A stretch of DNA of 64,000 bases from Alnus glutinosa (lineage: Eukaryota; Streptophyta; Magnoliopsida; Fagales; Betulaceae): assembly GCF_958979055.1 (NCBI RefSeq), contig NC_084895.1, positions 1,722,001 through 1,786,000 of the forward strand. Reading direction: 5' to 3'. The notes below the pieces were generated by a model, which was not told the DNA's origin, searched no databases, and saw nothing but the letters and a program-made list of their open reading frames with translations. The translations under genes were made by a program, and so were the position numbers. Below are positions 54,911 to 64,000 of the stretch, one piece after another (position 1 is the first letter of the stretch; each line of letters begins with the position of its first letter).

Positions 54911-55170
54911 TGTTGAATGTGAAGACTTTGCAAAGTAAAGAACAGAGAAAACAAAGAACGGAGGAAAGCTATTGCTTTTGTATATTGAAAATATCTGGAA
55001 AAAATAAATCAATCAATACCAGAACAAGTTTCTGGATATATACAGAAAAGAGTCGGCTAACTAGAGTTATCTAACTAACTATTAACTAGAGTCATCTAAC
55101 TAACTATTACATCATCCTTTAATTAACCCACGTGTATAATACAGAGTAACTGATTCTATTATTGCTAACA
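54911..55170 (-). mobile_element. Solo LTR (copia-like), 260 bp
   Basis: The ends are TGTTGAATGT and ATTGCTAACA. A perfect 5-bp duplication, GTTAT, flanks it at 54906-54910 and 55171-55175. The first locus has the single unfilled GTTAT at 8165-8169. Read on the minus strand it runs TGTTAGCAATAATAG ... TCTTCACATTCAACA, with a TGTATATA stretch, as in plant copia LTRs. No internal region or second LTR is present, so unequal recombination left a solo LTR. Confidence 0.88.
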
Positions 55171-55656
55171 GTTATTTCTTTGTTGATTCAGACGTTCAGC
55201 TATGTTCTCATGAATAGGTACTGAAAGGTTAGTGAACCTGTGGACCTTGTAAAAGTGTGGTGCCAAATTGAATAACGGGGAAATTTTGGTTTCTTTTTAT
55301 TTTATTGGAAGTGTAGGCTTTGAATTGCCATTCAGTACGTTTTCTTCTGCAAGCTGCTTTAAGGGAAAAGGTAATCAATGATAGAAAAAGATTTTCTTGC
55401 GGCTGCCGTGTGACCATTGTTAAGGTGTCTGACTAGATTTATGGTAAAAAAATGGCAGTTTGCTTGATATCTAGCTGGCATTGAACCAAGTTGGAGCTTG
55501 TTTTGTTTCTGATACCTTCAATTATCAAAATGTTGAAATGAAAACCTGAAGCTGGTTTTAGATGGTGACATTATCCATTGACTAAGAGGTGCAGGTACAT
55601 TTGTATTGGTGGTTCTTTTTTGTGTCAGTAGAACACATCTATAATCTCTAGGTGGT

Positions 55657-55695
<39 letters not shown>

Positions 55696-56336
55696 CTCCA
55701 TCCTTGTTTTTAGCACGCAAATAGGGGATTCTCTACTTGCCTTTTACTTCGCCTTTTGGGTATTGAAATTAGTGTGTATATGTAGTAGATACATGTGATG
55801 TGGGCAACTAATCCTCTTGCTCGATAGAGGGAAGGAGTTGGGCCTGGTACTAACAAGGATATATAATGGATCATCATCGCCATTGTCATCAACATTCAAG
55901 CTTTTGCGAGCTTTGAGGTATGGTGAACCCTAGAAGTAATAATCATGGTTTCTCTCGTGTTTCAGAACGACAGAGAAATCATTGCTTTTGGCATATCCTG
56001 TAATAGAATTAGCACTACTCTCATTCTACTTTGCAACAGTTGAATTGGTTTTAGATCTAGCTATAGATAGAATTTCAATTATATGTAGGCCTGGAGCTAC
56101 TTGAAAGAAAGGTTGGTTGGAAGAAATTAGTGAATGTTGTTTGATATGATTTCTGGTTTTGTGATGTTTTAGTGTTGCGTATAAGTCATGATGCCTGTTA
56201 TCCAAAGAGATTTTAAGATGTGCCCCCATTACCCAGTTATTTTGCCTGTGTTTGATGACTATTATCTTTTTTTTTTATCATTTAATTTTACAAATTCAAT
56301 GATACTGAAATTTGGGTTTTATTTGGATTATTGCAG
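55171..56336. other. Noncoding, intron-like DNA with T38 run
   Basis: This matches 8170-9000 of the first locus. A run of about 38 T lies at 55657-55695. I see no supportable exon. Confidence 0.5.
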
Positions 56337-56812
56337 ATCACCAAAGCCATTTTTGGTTCCAAAGTCACTGATAGTTCTTCGAAGTGTAGCTCATCTCAAA
56401 GTAATTGTCAGAGAAAGACCAACAAGAAAGTAAGTATTTTTCTAATGATATATCTGTGCAATGTCTTATTAAATCCTTTGCTGTTTCATAATTCTGCTCA
56501 CAACTAGCTCTAAGTTTCTGCTTATCCCCCGCAGTCTTTTGAAAGAGATCTACGCTTCCATAAGTTGGTCTTTGAGGAAAGTGTGCTGCCAGATGGGACC
56601 AAAGTAGCATATTATTCTCGTGTACAGAAATTGTTGGTTGGTTACAAAAAGGGATTTGCTTCTTCTGGAACTGATGTTCTGTTTCAATATTGTAGTTGGT
56701 ACAGAGAGATTTTATTTACTTTTACTGAGCAGGTCATCCCCCTCACATTTTGAAGCTCATGTTGCAAGCCGTGAGTGTTTCAAATCATTCGGGTGGTTTT
56801 GTGATTGATGTC
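56337..56812 (+). pseudogene. PHD-finger/acetyltransferase gene, middle exons
   Basis: Exon 1 (56337-56429, AG acceptor and GTAAGT donor) encodes SPKPFLVPKS in one frame and TDSSSKCSSSQSNCQRK in another, so it is frameshifted. Exon 2 (from 56535) encodes LRFHKLVFEESVLPDGTKVA and QKLLVGYKKGF, then shifts frame and gives SPSHFEAHVASRECF. These strings match the Tify-binding-domain region of plant IDM1-like PHD-finger proteins (HKLVFEExxLPDGTEVAYYARGQKLLVGYKKGFGI...SPSQFEAHAG). The cysteine-containing part (FCxCCNxEV) is lost. It is not functional. Confidence 0.8.
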
Positions 56813-57182
56813 CAAAATCAATTGTTTACTCATTTCACGACCTCTGTGAGAAGAAATAAGAAGTTGCGGTTTTGCGATTAGGAATTTGACAAGAAATAAG
56901 TTATATTAGCTTTCCTCTTTAATTTCTTTCTTCATGAATTGTCTATATCCGTGGCAAAATGTTGTAAATTGTCACTAATGTAAATTATGAACTCTGCTCT
57001 ATCTGTCAAGATGGAGGGGATCATTTTGCTGTTGAAATGAGAAACTGAAGCTAGTTTTAGGTGGTGACATTATTTGTTGACTAAGAGGTGCAGCAGGTAA
57101 TTTTTTTTAATGGTAGTTCTTTTCTTTATCAGCAGTACACATACATATATATGAGCATTGGTTATGTCCCTTTGTATTGTAG

Positions 57183-57510
57183 GCTAGAGTCCTTGGAGAA
57201 ACCGGGCTGCCAGGTGTGATTAAAAGTACTGGAATATTGTGTTTTTGCGGCAAATGCAAAGGAGTTGAAGTGGGTATTCGATGCTATTTTAGATTATGGT
57301 TTTAGAAGACCTCTAGTTTGTTTGTGAATCATTGCATGTGTGCTTATTTTTATGTTGGTTGTAGGTTGTCATGCGCTGTTTGAGCTGCATGTGGACAGTG
57401 AAAATAAGCATCTACCAGAGTATATTTTCTTAGAGAAGGGGAACATTCTCTGTAATGTCATGAATGCATGTGTAAATGCTTCGTTGGACCGCTGAAAGAG
57501 TTTGTCTAAA
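57183..57510 (+). pseudogene. PHD-finger/acetyltransferase gene, earlier exons (second partial copy)
   Basis: Exon 57183-57273 gives GLPGVIKSTGILCFCGKCKG, matching GVIKxxGILCxCxxCxG of the family. Exon 57365-57510 gives ALFELHVDSENKHLPEYIFL, then EKGNILCNVMNACVNASLDR and a stop, matching FELHAGSSNKRPPEYIYLENG. In intact family members these exons precede the HKLVFEE exons, but here they follow them. They must therefore belong to a separate partial copy. The stop codon shows decay. Confidence 0.8.
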
Positions 57511-59612
57511 ATTCCATGATTGTTCTTCTTTAAAAACATCTACCATCAGTCTGAATTGTAGAGGTATCTTTTGCATCATGTTTGTTATGTTATAAAGTTC
57601 ATCTGCACTAGTTCTTCTCTTTTTTTCTTTTTTTTTTAATAAAATGTGATGCTTTGGCTGCTTAATGAATTACAGGACATCTTTCTGAAACTGACAATAG
57701 GAATTTGGTGCTGCTATGTAAATCATTTGTGGAGTGCTTAAAATAGCATTATTAATGGGCAAGACTTCTGTGAACCAGGTCCACCCAAACTATGGAAAGG
57801 AATTTCGAAATTCGACAAGAAATAGAAAAAAATTAACTTCCAATTGGGCTAAACACCTTTTGTCTTCCATTGTGTATAATCTGATACTAATATGATAAAC
57901 AATTGGAATAGGCTCATTAGCCACCACGAATTGCCAAAACATAAGTGGTTTTGTTGCACGAATACCAACAAAATTCATTCTGCTTTGTAAAATTTTGTAG
58001 TTCGTGGGGATCAAAAGTTTATAAACTCGCTCCTGAATGTTGCAAGGAGGCTAAGATTGATATAAGATGGAGGGTTCTTAATTGGAATTGGCCTCTTCAT
58101 ATGAAATGAGATAGTTGCTTTTAGAGTATGTTGTCATTTTCTATGTTAGAGATTGTTAATTCCTATGTCAGTATACAGGTGATTTTCCTTCAAATGTAAA
58201 TAAGATTGGAAGACAATGCTTTATATATATTCTCTGCCACCCTGTTTACTTTCTTTGAGTTATGATATATTAATTAGTTTTGCAAAAGGAATAAATGGAA
58301 GAAGTGGACTTGACTATTAGAAGGGTTATTCTGATAATTATTCCTGATAATGCAGTTAGTTACCAATGAAGACAAGGCAGAATGTGAGATTGAATTCCAT
58401 GTAATATCTTTCTGATTCCTGGATTGGGAACTTTTTCTCTACTTTTAGAAGCTGAAAGTGGAGATAGGAATTTGCTGGATTGTCACTGATTGTTTTTCAT
58501 TTGTTTTTTTTTTCTTATAAAAAAACTCATAGATGGTTTGTTTGCCTTTCATGTTAGGCTGTTCAAAATCCTCTTTTGAGCTACATCAAGGTGGTTTCTG
58601 TTATAAGTAGTGTCATTTTAAAAATTAAAAAATAAAATAAAATATAAAATTCCATTGAACTATAACGCCCCTGTGACTTTATCCTGAATAGGAATGCAGA
58701 AATTTGAACAATATTACTTGATTAGTTGAGATGAATGGCATTTGAATCTCATTTTTCAGTTTGTTATGTATCTGGATTTTGAAGGAAACTAATAATATTT
58801 GTCTCTTTTATCTTAAAAATGAAGGAAAGCTTGGGCACTTTTTGTCTTTGAGGCAGGGTGCTCTGCTCTGTTAATATTTTTCTCTCTATTTATAACATGT
58901 GTTTCTCTGATTATATTATGTCCTTCTTTTTAAAATATGTGTCTAAGTGATAACATGAAAATTAATCAAATCAAAGCACAGCAAACGCCCTTAACAAGTC
59001 TTTGCATGGTTTGAACAAATTAATAACAAAATTTTCTATTGTTATATGAGACGATCAAAGTGCACCTACTCTTTTTCTGTCAAAACTTTTCTGCCAAACT
59101 TGCTTTTATTGTTTTTCCATTTGAAGGACTCTTGATTCATCCAACATCCAATTAGTTTCCTGCTTTCCTTTTTCTTTGGTACCGATTAAGCATAGAAACA
59201 TGTTGTGCTGCTGTCCTATATATGTTGGCGAGGTTGATAACTATATATTGGTGAACAACTTAAAACTTTTTTACTTGAAAAGAAAGTCATGTATTCCCTG
59301 CGATATCTAATAACTCAAATTAAGTTGAATTTACTTGAAAAGATCCATGAATGGGTACTAGGAGGCATACAAAGCCTAATTTGCTATTTTTTTTTATGCA
59401 TGCTTTTATTTGTGCCAAAAAGAATTTCTAACTTATTTGAAACCATATTCTTACCAAAATGGTACTGTGTGATCATTGTTAAGGTGGCTGACTTGATTTA
59501 TGTTAAAACAAAATGACTTCAATTATCAAAATGTTGAAACGAGAAATTGAAAAGGATTTTTGATGGGGACATTATCTATTGATGGTGCGGCTAATTTTTT
59601 AATGGTGGTTCT
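57511..59612. other. Noncoding DNA with one more CNL 3'-flank-type repeat
   Basis: I see no gene. A segment near 59175-59250 (GGTACCGATTAAGCATAGAAACATG) matches 53850 and 7127, so another unit of the CNL-flank repeat ends here, just left of the Cassandra insertion. The segment at 57770-58230 is similar to 63050-63300. Confidence 0.5.
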
Positions 59613-60204
59613 TGTGACGTTCCACATCGCCTGGGAATGAGGATGTGCTTATATGTATAAATGCACCCTATATGACACAACGCGTTTTAAAGCCGTGATG
59701 ACAATGAACCTATCAGAACTCCGCAGTTAAGCGAGCCGCTGCGAGAGCAATCTCAGGATGGGTGACCTCCTGGGAAGTCTGGTATGGGGAGTCAAAAGCG
59801 GACAATATTGTGTCATTGGGGGTGAGTCGTTACAAATGGTATCAGAGCCATTGCCCAGCCTGAGATGATGGGAGCGTGCACAAGCCCAAGAGGGATGCCG
59901 GTGGGCACTCGCTGGGATGCCAAGAATGGGGTGATCCCATGAGGGTCGCCAGCGAGGACGCTGGGTCCCAAGGGGGGGTGATTGTGATGTTCCACATCGC
60001 CTGGGAATGAGGATGTGCTTATATGTATAAATGCACCCTATATGACACAACGCGTTTTAAAGCCGTGATGGCAATGAACCTATCAGAACTCCGCAATTAA
60101 GCGAGCCGCTGCGAGAGCAATCCCAGGATGGGTGACCTCCTGGGAAGTCTGGCATGGGGAGCTAAAAGCGGACAATATTGTGTCATTGGGGGTGGGTCGT
60201 TACA
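59613..60204 (+). mobile_element. Cassandra TRIM, full length, plus orientation
   Basis: The LTRs are 59613-59834 and 59983-60204, both 222 bp. They start TGTGA(C/T)GTTCCACATCGCC, end GTCGTTACA, and differ at about eight positions. Each contains the 5S rRNA-like core (ATCAGAACTCCGCA(G/A)TTAAGCG and GGATGGGTGACCTCCTGG) that can act as an internal RNA polymerase III promoter. The primer-binding site TGGTATCAGAGCC starts at 59838, and a polypurine tract AAGGGGGGG precedes the 3' LTR. A perfect 5-bp duplication, GTTCT, flanks it (59608-59612 and 60205-60209). No protein is encoded. Confidence 0.95.
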
Positions 60205-60274
60205 GTTCTTTTATTTATTGGTATTACACATACATACATAGATGAGTATTGGTTATGCCTCTCTGTATTGTAGG

Positions 60275-60590
60275 CTAGAGTCCTTGATGAAATCAGGCTA
60301 CAATGTGTGATTAAAAGTACTGGGATATTATGTTTTTGCTTCAAATAATGCAAAGGAGTTTAAGTAGGTATTTGATGCTCTTTTAGATTATGGTTTTGAA
60401 AGACCCATTTGTTTGTTTGTGAAACATTACATGTGTGCTTGTTTTTATGTTGGTTGTAGGTTGTTATGCATTGTTTGAGCTACATGTGGGCAGTGCAAAT
60501 AAACATTTACCAGAGTATATTTTCCTGGAGAAGGGGAACATTCTCTGTAACTTCATGAATGCACGCATTAATGCTTTGTAGGACCGCTGG
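60275..60590 (+). pseudogene. PHD-finger/acetyltransferase gene, early exons (third partial copy)
   Basis: The same two exons as at 57183-57510 are present. VIKSTGILCFC is followed by a frameshift (TTCAAATAATGCAAAGGAG). ALFELHVGSANKHLPEYIFL, then EKGNILCNFMNARINAL, ends in a TAG. Later exons of the gene follow downstream in the normal order (61262, 62880, 63400). Confidence 0.78.
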
Positions 60591-61261
60591 AAGATTTTGT
60601 CTGAAAATCCATGGTTGTTCCTCTTTCAAGAAATCTACCATCAGTTTGGATTGCAAAGGTTTCTTTTGCATCATGTTTGTTATGTTATAAAGTTCATTTG
60701 CACAAGTTCTTCTTTTAAAGTAAGTGTGACACTTTGACTACTTAATGAATTACAGGACATCTTCTTGAAACTTACGATGGGAATTTGATGCTGCTGTGTA
60801 AATTATGTGTGTAGTGCGTGCTAGCCTTACTCAAACAATTGATGCTAATGATGGGTACGCATTGTTAGAGTTTGCTCAACCAACTAATGCTATTGAGGTT
60901 ATATGTTTTGTCACCTGAGTGACCTGTTCTGGCATTGCTAGATAGAATTTATTTATAAAATGGCTTAAACGGGCCATTTATCTTGAGCTGTAAAGTTTGT
61001 AGCATTTGATCACATATTGAATGAACATATCATTTACCAGTTACATGTACGTAGACATATTTATGAAATGAAGCTACTCGTTTTAACAGTAATAGCAGAT
61101 ACGCATACCTATATATATATATTTTTTGTTTTCCCTTTTTTTTTGTTTATTTTTTTAATTAGGAGGAATTTTGTATTTTTAATTTTTTTAGGGGTATAAG
61201 GGACATTTCACCTAACAGTAGGAGCGACATTACAGCTTTAACTTCTACCTTTGCCCCCACA
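60591..61261. other. Noncoding DNA between PHD-gene pieces
   Basis: This contains intron-like DNA related to 57520-57760 and to 9490-9620 (TTACAGGACATCTT). A T-rich stretch with a TA run lies near 61110-61200. No gene is seen. Confidence 0.45.
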
Positions 61262-61470
61262 TTGTTTTGAAAGATATCAGGGTTGCATGAGTTGGTCTTT
61301 GAGGAATATGTACTGCCAGATCGATATCATATTTTTATTCCAATAAGATTGTCAATAAGACAATTATTTTATTTAATTAATTAAATTTGCTTTTCTGAGT
61401 AATGATATGTTGTGGGCAGAAATTGTTGGTCTCTTACAAAAAGGGATATGGAAATAATGGAATATCATAC
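61262..61470 (+). pseudogene. PHD-gene HKLVFEE exon fragment
   Basis: LHELVFEEYVLPD near 61280-61320 and, about 100 bp later, KLLVSYKKGYGN near 61420-61455 match the exon at 56535. An AT-rich insertion separates the two halves. It is broken. Confidence 0.7.
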
Positions 61471-61515
61471 TAGTTTTTTTTTTTTTTTTTTTTGAGAAAG
61501 AATATCATACTAGTT
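61461..61515 (-). mobile_element. Tiny retroposon-tail insertion with target duplication
   Basis: AATATCATACTAGTT occurs at 61461-61475 and again at 61501-61515. Between them lies a T-run followed by GAGAAAG. A poly-T block flanked by a duplication of 14-15 bp is the mark of target-primed LINE or SINE insertion on the minus strand, here truncated to little more than its tail. Confidence 0.65.
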
Positions 61516-62874
61516 GCTTCAACTGCGAGGTAAATTTGCTTCTACTGAACTGATGTTCTCTTTGAATATCGTGCTAGACATTGATTTTATTTGGAAAAAA
61601 TATAAAAAAGCCACATGAACTAACAACCGTTTTTAAAATAGCCCCTTTAAGTGATAAGTGTGCTAAAGTGATACATCAAACTACTAAGGTGTGTAAAAAA
61701 TGCCACTTTTTTTTTTAATATAAAAAAATTAATAAAATAAAAAAACTAAACTAAGCTATTTTTTTAAAAAAAAAAAAAAGAAAAAGAAAAAGAAAAAAAA
61801 AACCCGAGGGGGTGGATTAATATAACTATTTTTTGTTTTGGATAAATGCAAAATCAGTCCATATAGTTGGCCTAAATTACAAATCGCTCTCGGTGGTAAC
61901 AAAAATAATTTAGAGTTCCTCGGGATAGGCCAAAATAATAATTTAGTTCATGCAGTCAATTTTCGTCAAAACACTTGACGAATTCCATTAGTGTGCCACG
62001 TCAGCATTAATAGAATAATGACACTAACAGAGTCTCACCATGAATTGTTTATATTCCCTGTCAAAAGGTTGTAAATTGTCTACCTATGAAAATGATGACC
62101 TCTGCTCATTAACATTTCACATTTCACATTTTGTGTATAATCTCATACTAATATGACAAACAATTGGGCTATAGGCTCATTTACTTCCAACTCCTTGATA
62201 TTTGGGAGACTAGAAAAAATTCAAAAGTTGAAACTTGTGATCAAGAAATTGTAAACTTATTGCCTTATGAACTGTTTATCTCCATGTCCTGTTGTCTATG
62301 TATGTTTTGGAGACTAGATAACAAATTGATACATTTTTACATTCAAAGCACCGGAGTTTGAATTTGGTGGATGTGTATTATGTGAGTTCTATAATCATTA
62401 TTATTTCCATCATTAGTTTCTATATCATAGATGCTTCATTATTTACATCTGGCCTTAACTTTTTGTATATCAATCCTTTAAAAAGAAGAAAAAAAAAATT
62501 GTTGGTATACATCTAAAACCAAATGGTATCTATACTTGATGATTGTATGCCATCTCAGCAGTCTGTAATTTGAAACTTAAGGGCCTTTTAGTGATTTACT
62601 CCTTGCAATATGTTTTGTGATTAACTAGTTTCTTGTAATATAATTGGGGGCCATATTTGCTTGCTGCTATGTGTCAAGAATTTTATTCTTTTGACTTTTC
62701 ATATATGGCGTTCCTTGGTATCTATTTTTTGTCTTATTAAATTTAAATTTATATCTTTAACTTGACAGATTTTTAATCGTTGTTGATCTTGATGCTTGCT
62801 TAGGCCATAATTTCAACGTAAATTTTGGTCCTCACGCAATCATTTTCTATTACAGGTAGTTTATATTCAATTAA
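61516..62874. other. Noncoding DNA with MITE-like stretches
   Basis: This holds A/T-rich DNA and two spacer sequences of the kind common in plant non-autonomous elements (about 61580-61700 and 61845-62020), without definable ends. The segment 62520-62790 is duplicated at 23960-24245. No gene is seen. Confidence 0.45.
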
Positions 62875-63760
62875 TTTATGTGCATTGTTCCCTCAATGTG
62901 CAAAGGAATACCACATTAGCTGTTTGAAGAATCACCATATGGAAGACCTTACAGTGAGTATTTTTTCCTGTTATATTTTGTAGTTCTATTGCCACAAGAA
63001 TTACTGTTTTGTTTATTTGAACTGAAAATGTTAACTAGATTTATCCACCACGAATTGCCAAAATAGAAGTGGTTTTGTTGCATGGATTACAACAAAATTC
63101 ATTCTACTTTGTAAAATTTTGAAGTTTGTGGAGATCAAAAGTTTCCAGACTTGTTCCTGAATGTTGATAAAAGATTCTTAAATATTGGAATTGGCCTCTT
63201 TATATGAAACTAGATAGTTACTTTTAGAGTATGTTGCCATTTTCCATGAGAGATTGTTAATTGCTATGTTAGTATATATACAGGTGATTTTCCATTGCAT
63301 GTGAAAGAAAAAAATGATTTTCCATTATAGTAAGCATTTAGAAGATCAAATCATATGCAGTCAGTTTTGACAATGAGATAACTCGTTACATCATTTAATT
63401 GTGCAGGGTACAACATATGCATATTCTCACATAGTAGCAACAGATACGAATTGTCATGGACAGGTAATTTCATCTATTGATGGGATGCTTCCTTTTTCTT
63501 TTCTTTTTGGATTTTGGCACCTATTCTAAATTGATGAAGTGATGAACGTTTTAGGATTCCTTTCAATCCTTGTTGACTTGCATTGAGAACCATGTGCTTC
63601 CGGTGACGGATGAAGCTGAGCCAATATGGACAAAATTTGGTTTTATTAGACCATGATAAGGTACTTGTTCTTTCCACATTCTGTTTTCAGCTTAACAAGT
63701 ACAAGAAACATTACCATATGGTGATCTTCCGAGGAGCAACAGTGTAGAAGTCAATCCCTG
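62875..63760 (+). pseudogene. PHD-finger and acetyltransferase exons (3' part)
   Basis: PQCAKEYHISCLKNHHMEDL (62893-62950) matches the second PHD finger (DQCEKEYHVGCLRDHKMADL). HIVATDTNCHGQ (63435-63461, GT donor) and FQSLLTCIENHVLPVTDEAE, then PIWTKFGFIRP and a stop (about 63555-63655), match VATSNxxxGxGYFQxLFSCIE and LPAAEEAESIWTDKFGF of the GNAT-like domain. LNKYKKHYHMVIFRGATV and a stop (about 63690-63747) match the end of the family. Premature stops and a lost stretch (LLAFLNVK) show decay. A more decayed copy lies at 26190-26870. Confidence 0.8.
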
Positions 63761-64000
63761 AATGTTGAATTATTGGTGCTCAGGTGTTGGGAGTACCACA
63801 AAAATTTTGTGAAAATGGAAAAGTGATGCAGCTCAACTTGGAAATGCCCTCATGGAGGATATTGAGTGGTAGAAGGAAATGCTTATGGAGTGGGAATTTT
63901 CGATTCTGCAGGAGACAAATCATGCGTAACCTCTTCTTAGGCAAGAATGTGACTAATCATAGGAGAGACTTCGTGCGACCCTCGTGCGACATTGGCTGGA
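63761..64000. other. Downstream flank of PHD pseudogene, cut by window end
   Basis: The sequence is duplicated at 26620-26855. No gene is recognised in it. Confidence 0.5.

Noticed and set aside
59700..59790. 5S rRNA genes (also at 60068-60150 and in the 52838-53426 element)
   Set aside because: The 5S-like stretches lie within TG...CA LTRs with primer-binding site and target duplications, so they are parts of Cassandra elements, not rRNA genes.

Overview
This is a plant nuclear genome window from a woody-type eudicot. The evidence is AT-rich spacers with GT-AG introns, coiled-coil NBS-LRR resistance genes, DUF247 genes, Cassandra TRIM elements carrying a 5S rRNA-derived promoter, and abundant MITEs. 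A rosid such as a Fagales tree would fit, but I cannot prove the species from sequence alone. There is no sign of prokaryotic, organellar or CRISPR content.

Layout. (1) 1-10180: MITE-bearing upstream DNA, an intact CNL resistance gene (CNL1, 2335-6108), then broken exon pieces of unrelated genes (poly(A) polymerase 5' end, CLC chloride channel first exon, a trace of a PHD-finger/acetyltransferase gene) and a decayed CNL 3' end. (2) 10181-14870: a decayed array of copies of the CNL 3' flank, without genes. (3) 14933-43335: a segmental array of blocks A, B, C and D. Blocks A-C each carry, left to right, a Ty3/gypsy pol end plus LTR and an intact DUF247 gene on the minus strand. All four blocks carry a GC-rich conserved block and about 1-3 kb of conserved noncoding flank. 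Block D has lost its DUF247 gene. Pieces of the PHD-finger gene lie between A and B. (4) 43336-47447: TE-rich spacer with a nested hAT-in-Mutator insertion. (5) 47448-64000: a second copy of the CNL locus. It holds intact CNL2 (48460-52242), the same PAP and CLC fragments, and a longer run of PHD-finger/acetyltransferase pseudogene pieces in several partial copies. Two Cassandra elements and a solo LTR have inserted here.

Only five genes look translatable in full: two CNL immune receptors (+ strand) and three DUF247 proteins (- strand). CNL proteins are intracellular nucleotide-binding immune sensors. DUF247 proteins are membrane-anchored plant proteins of mostly unknown role, with some members linked to grass self-incompatibility. 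Nothing in the sequence shows that the two families work together; their proximity is best explained by repeated segmental duplication of one locus.

The most informative signals are the insertions with clear target-site duplications. Several have an unfilled site in the paralogous block, which dates each insertion after the block duplication. The three DUF247 copies also differ in what they keep upstream: only block B keeps TATA box, 5' leader exon and intron together.
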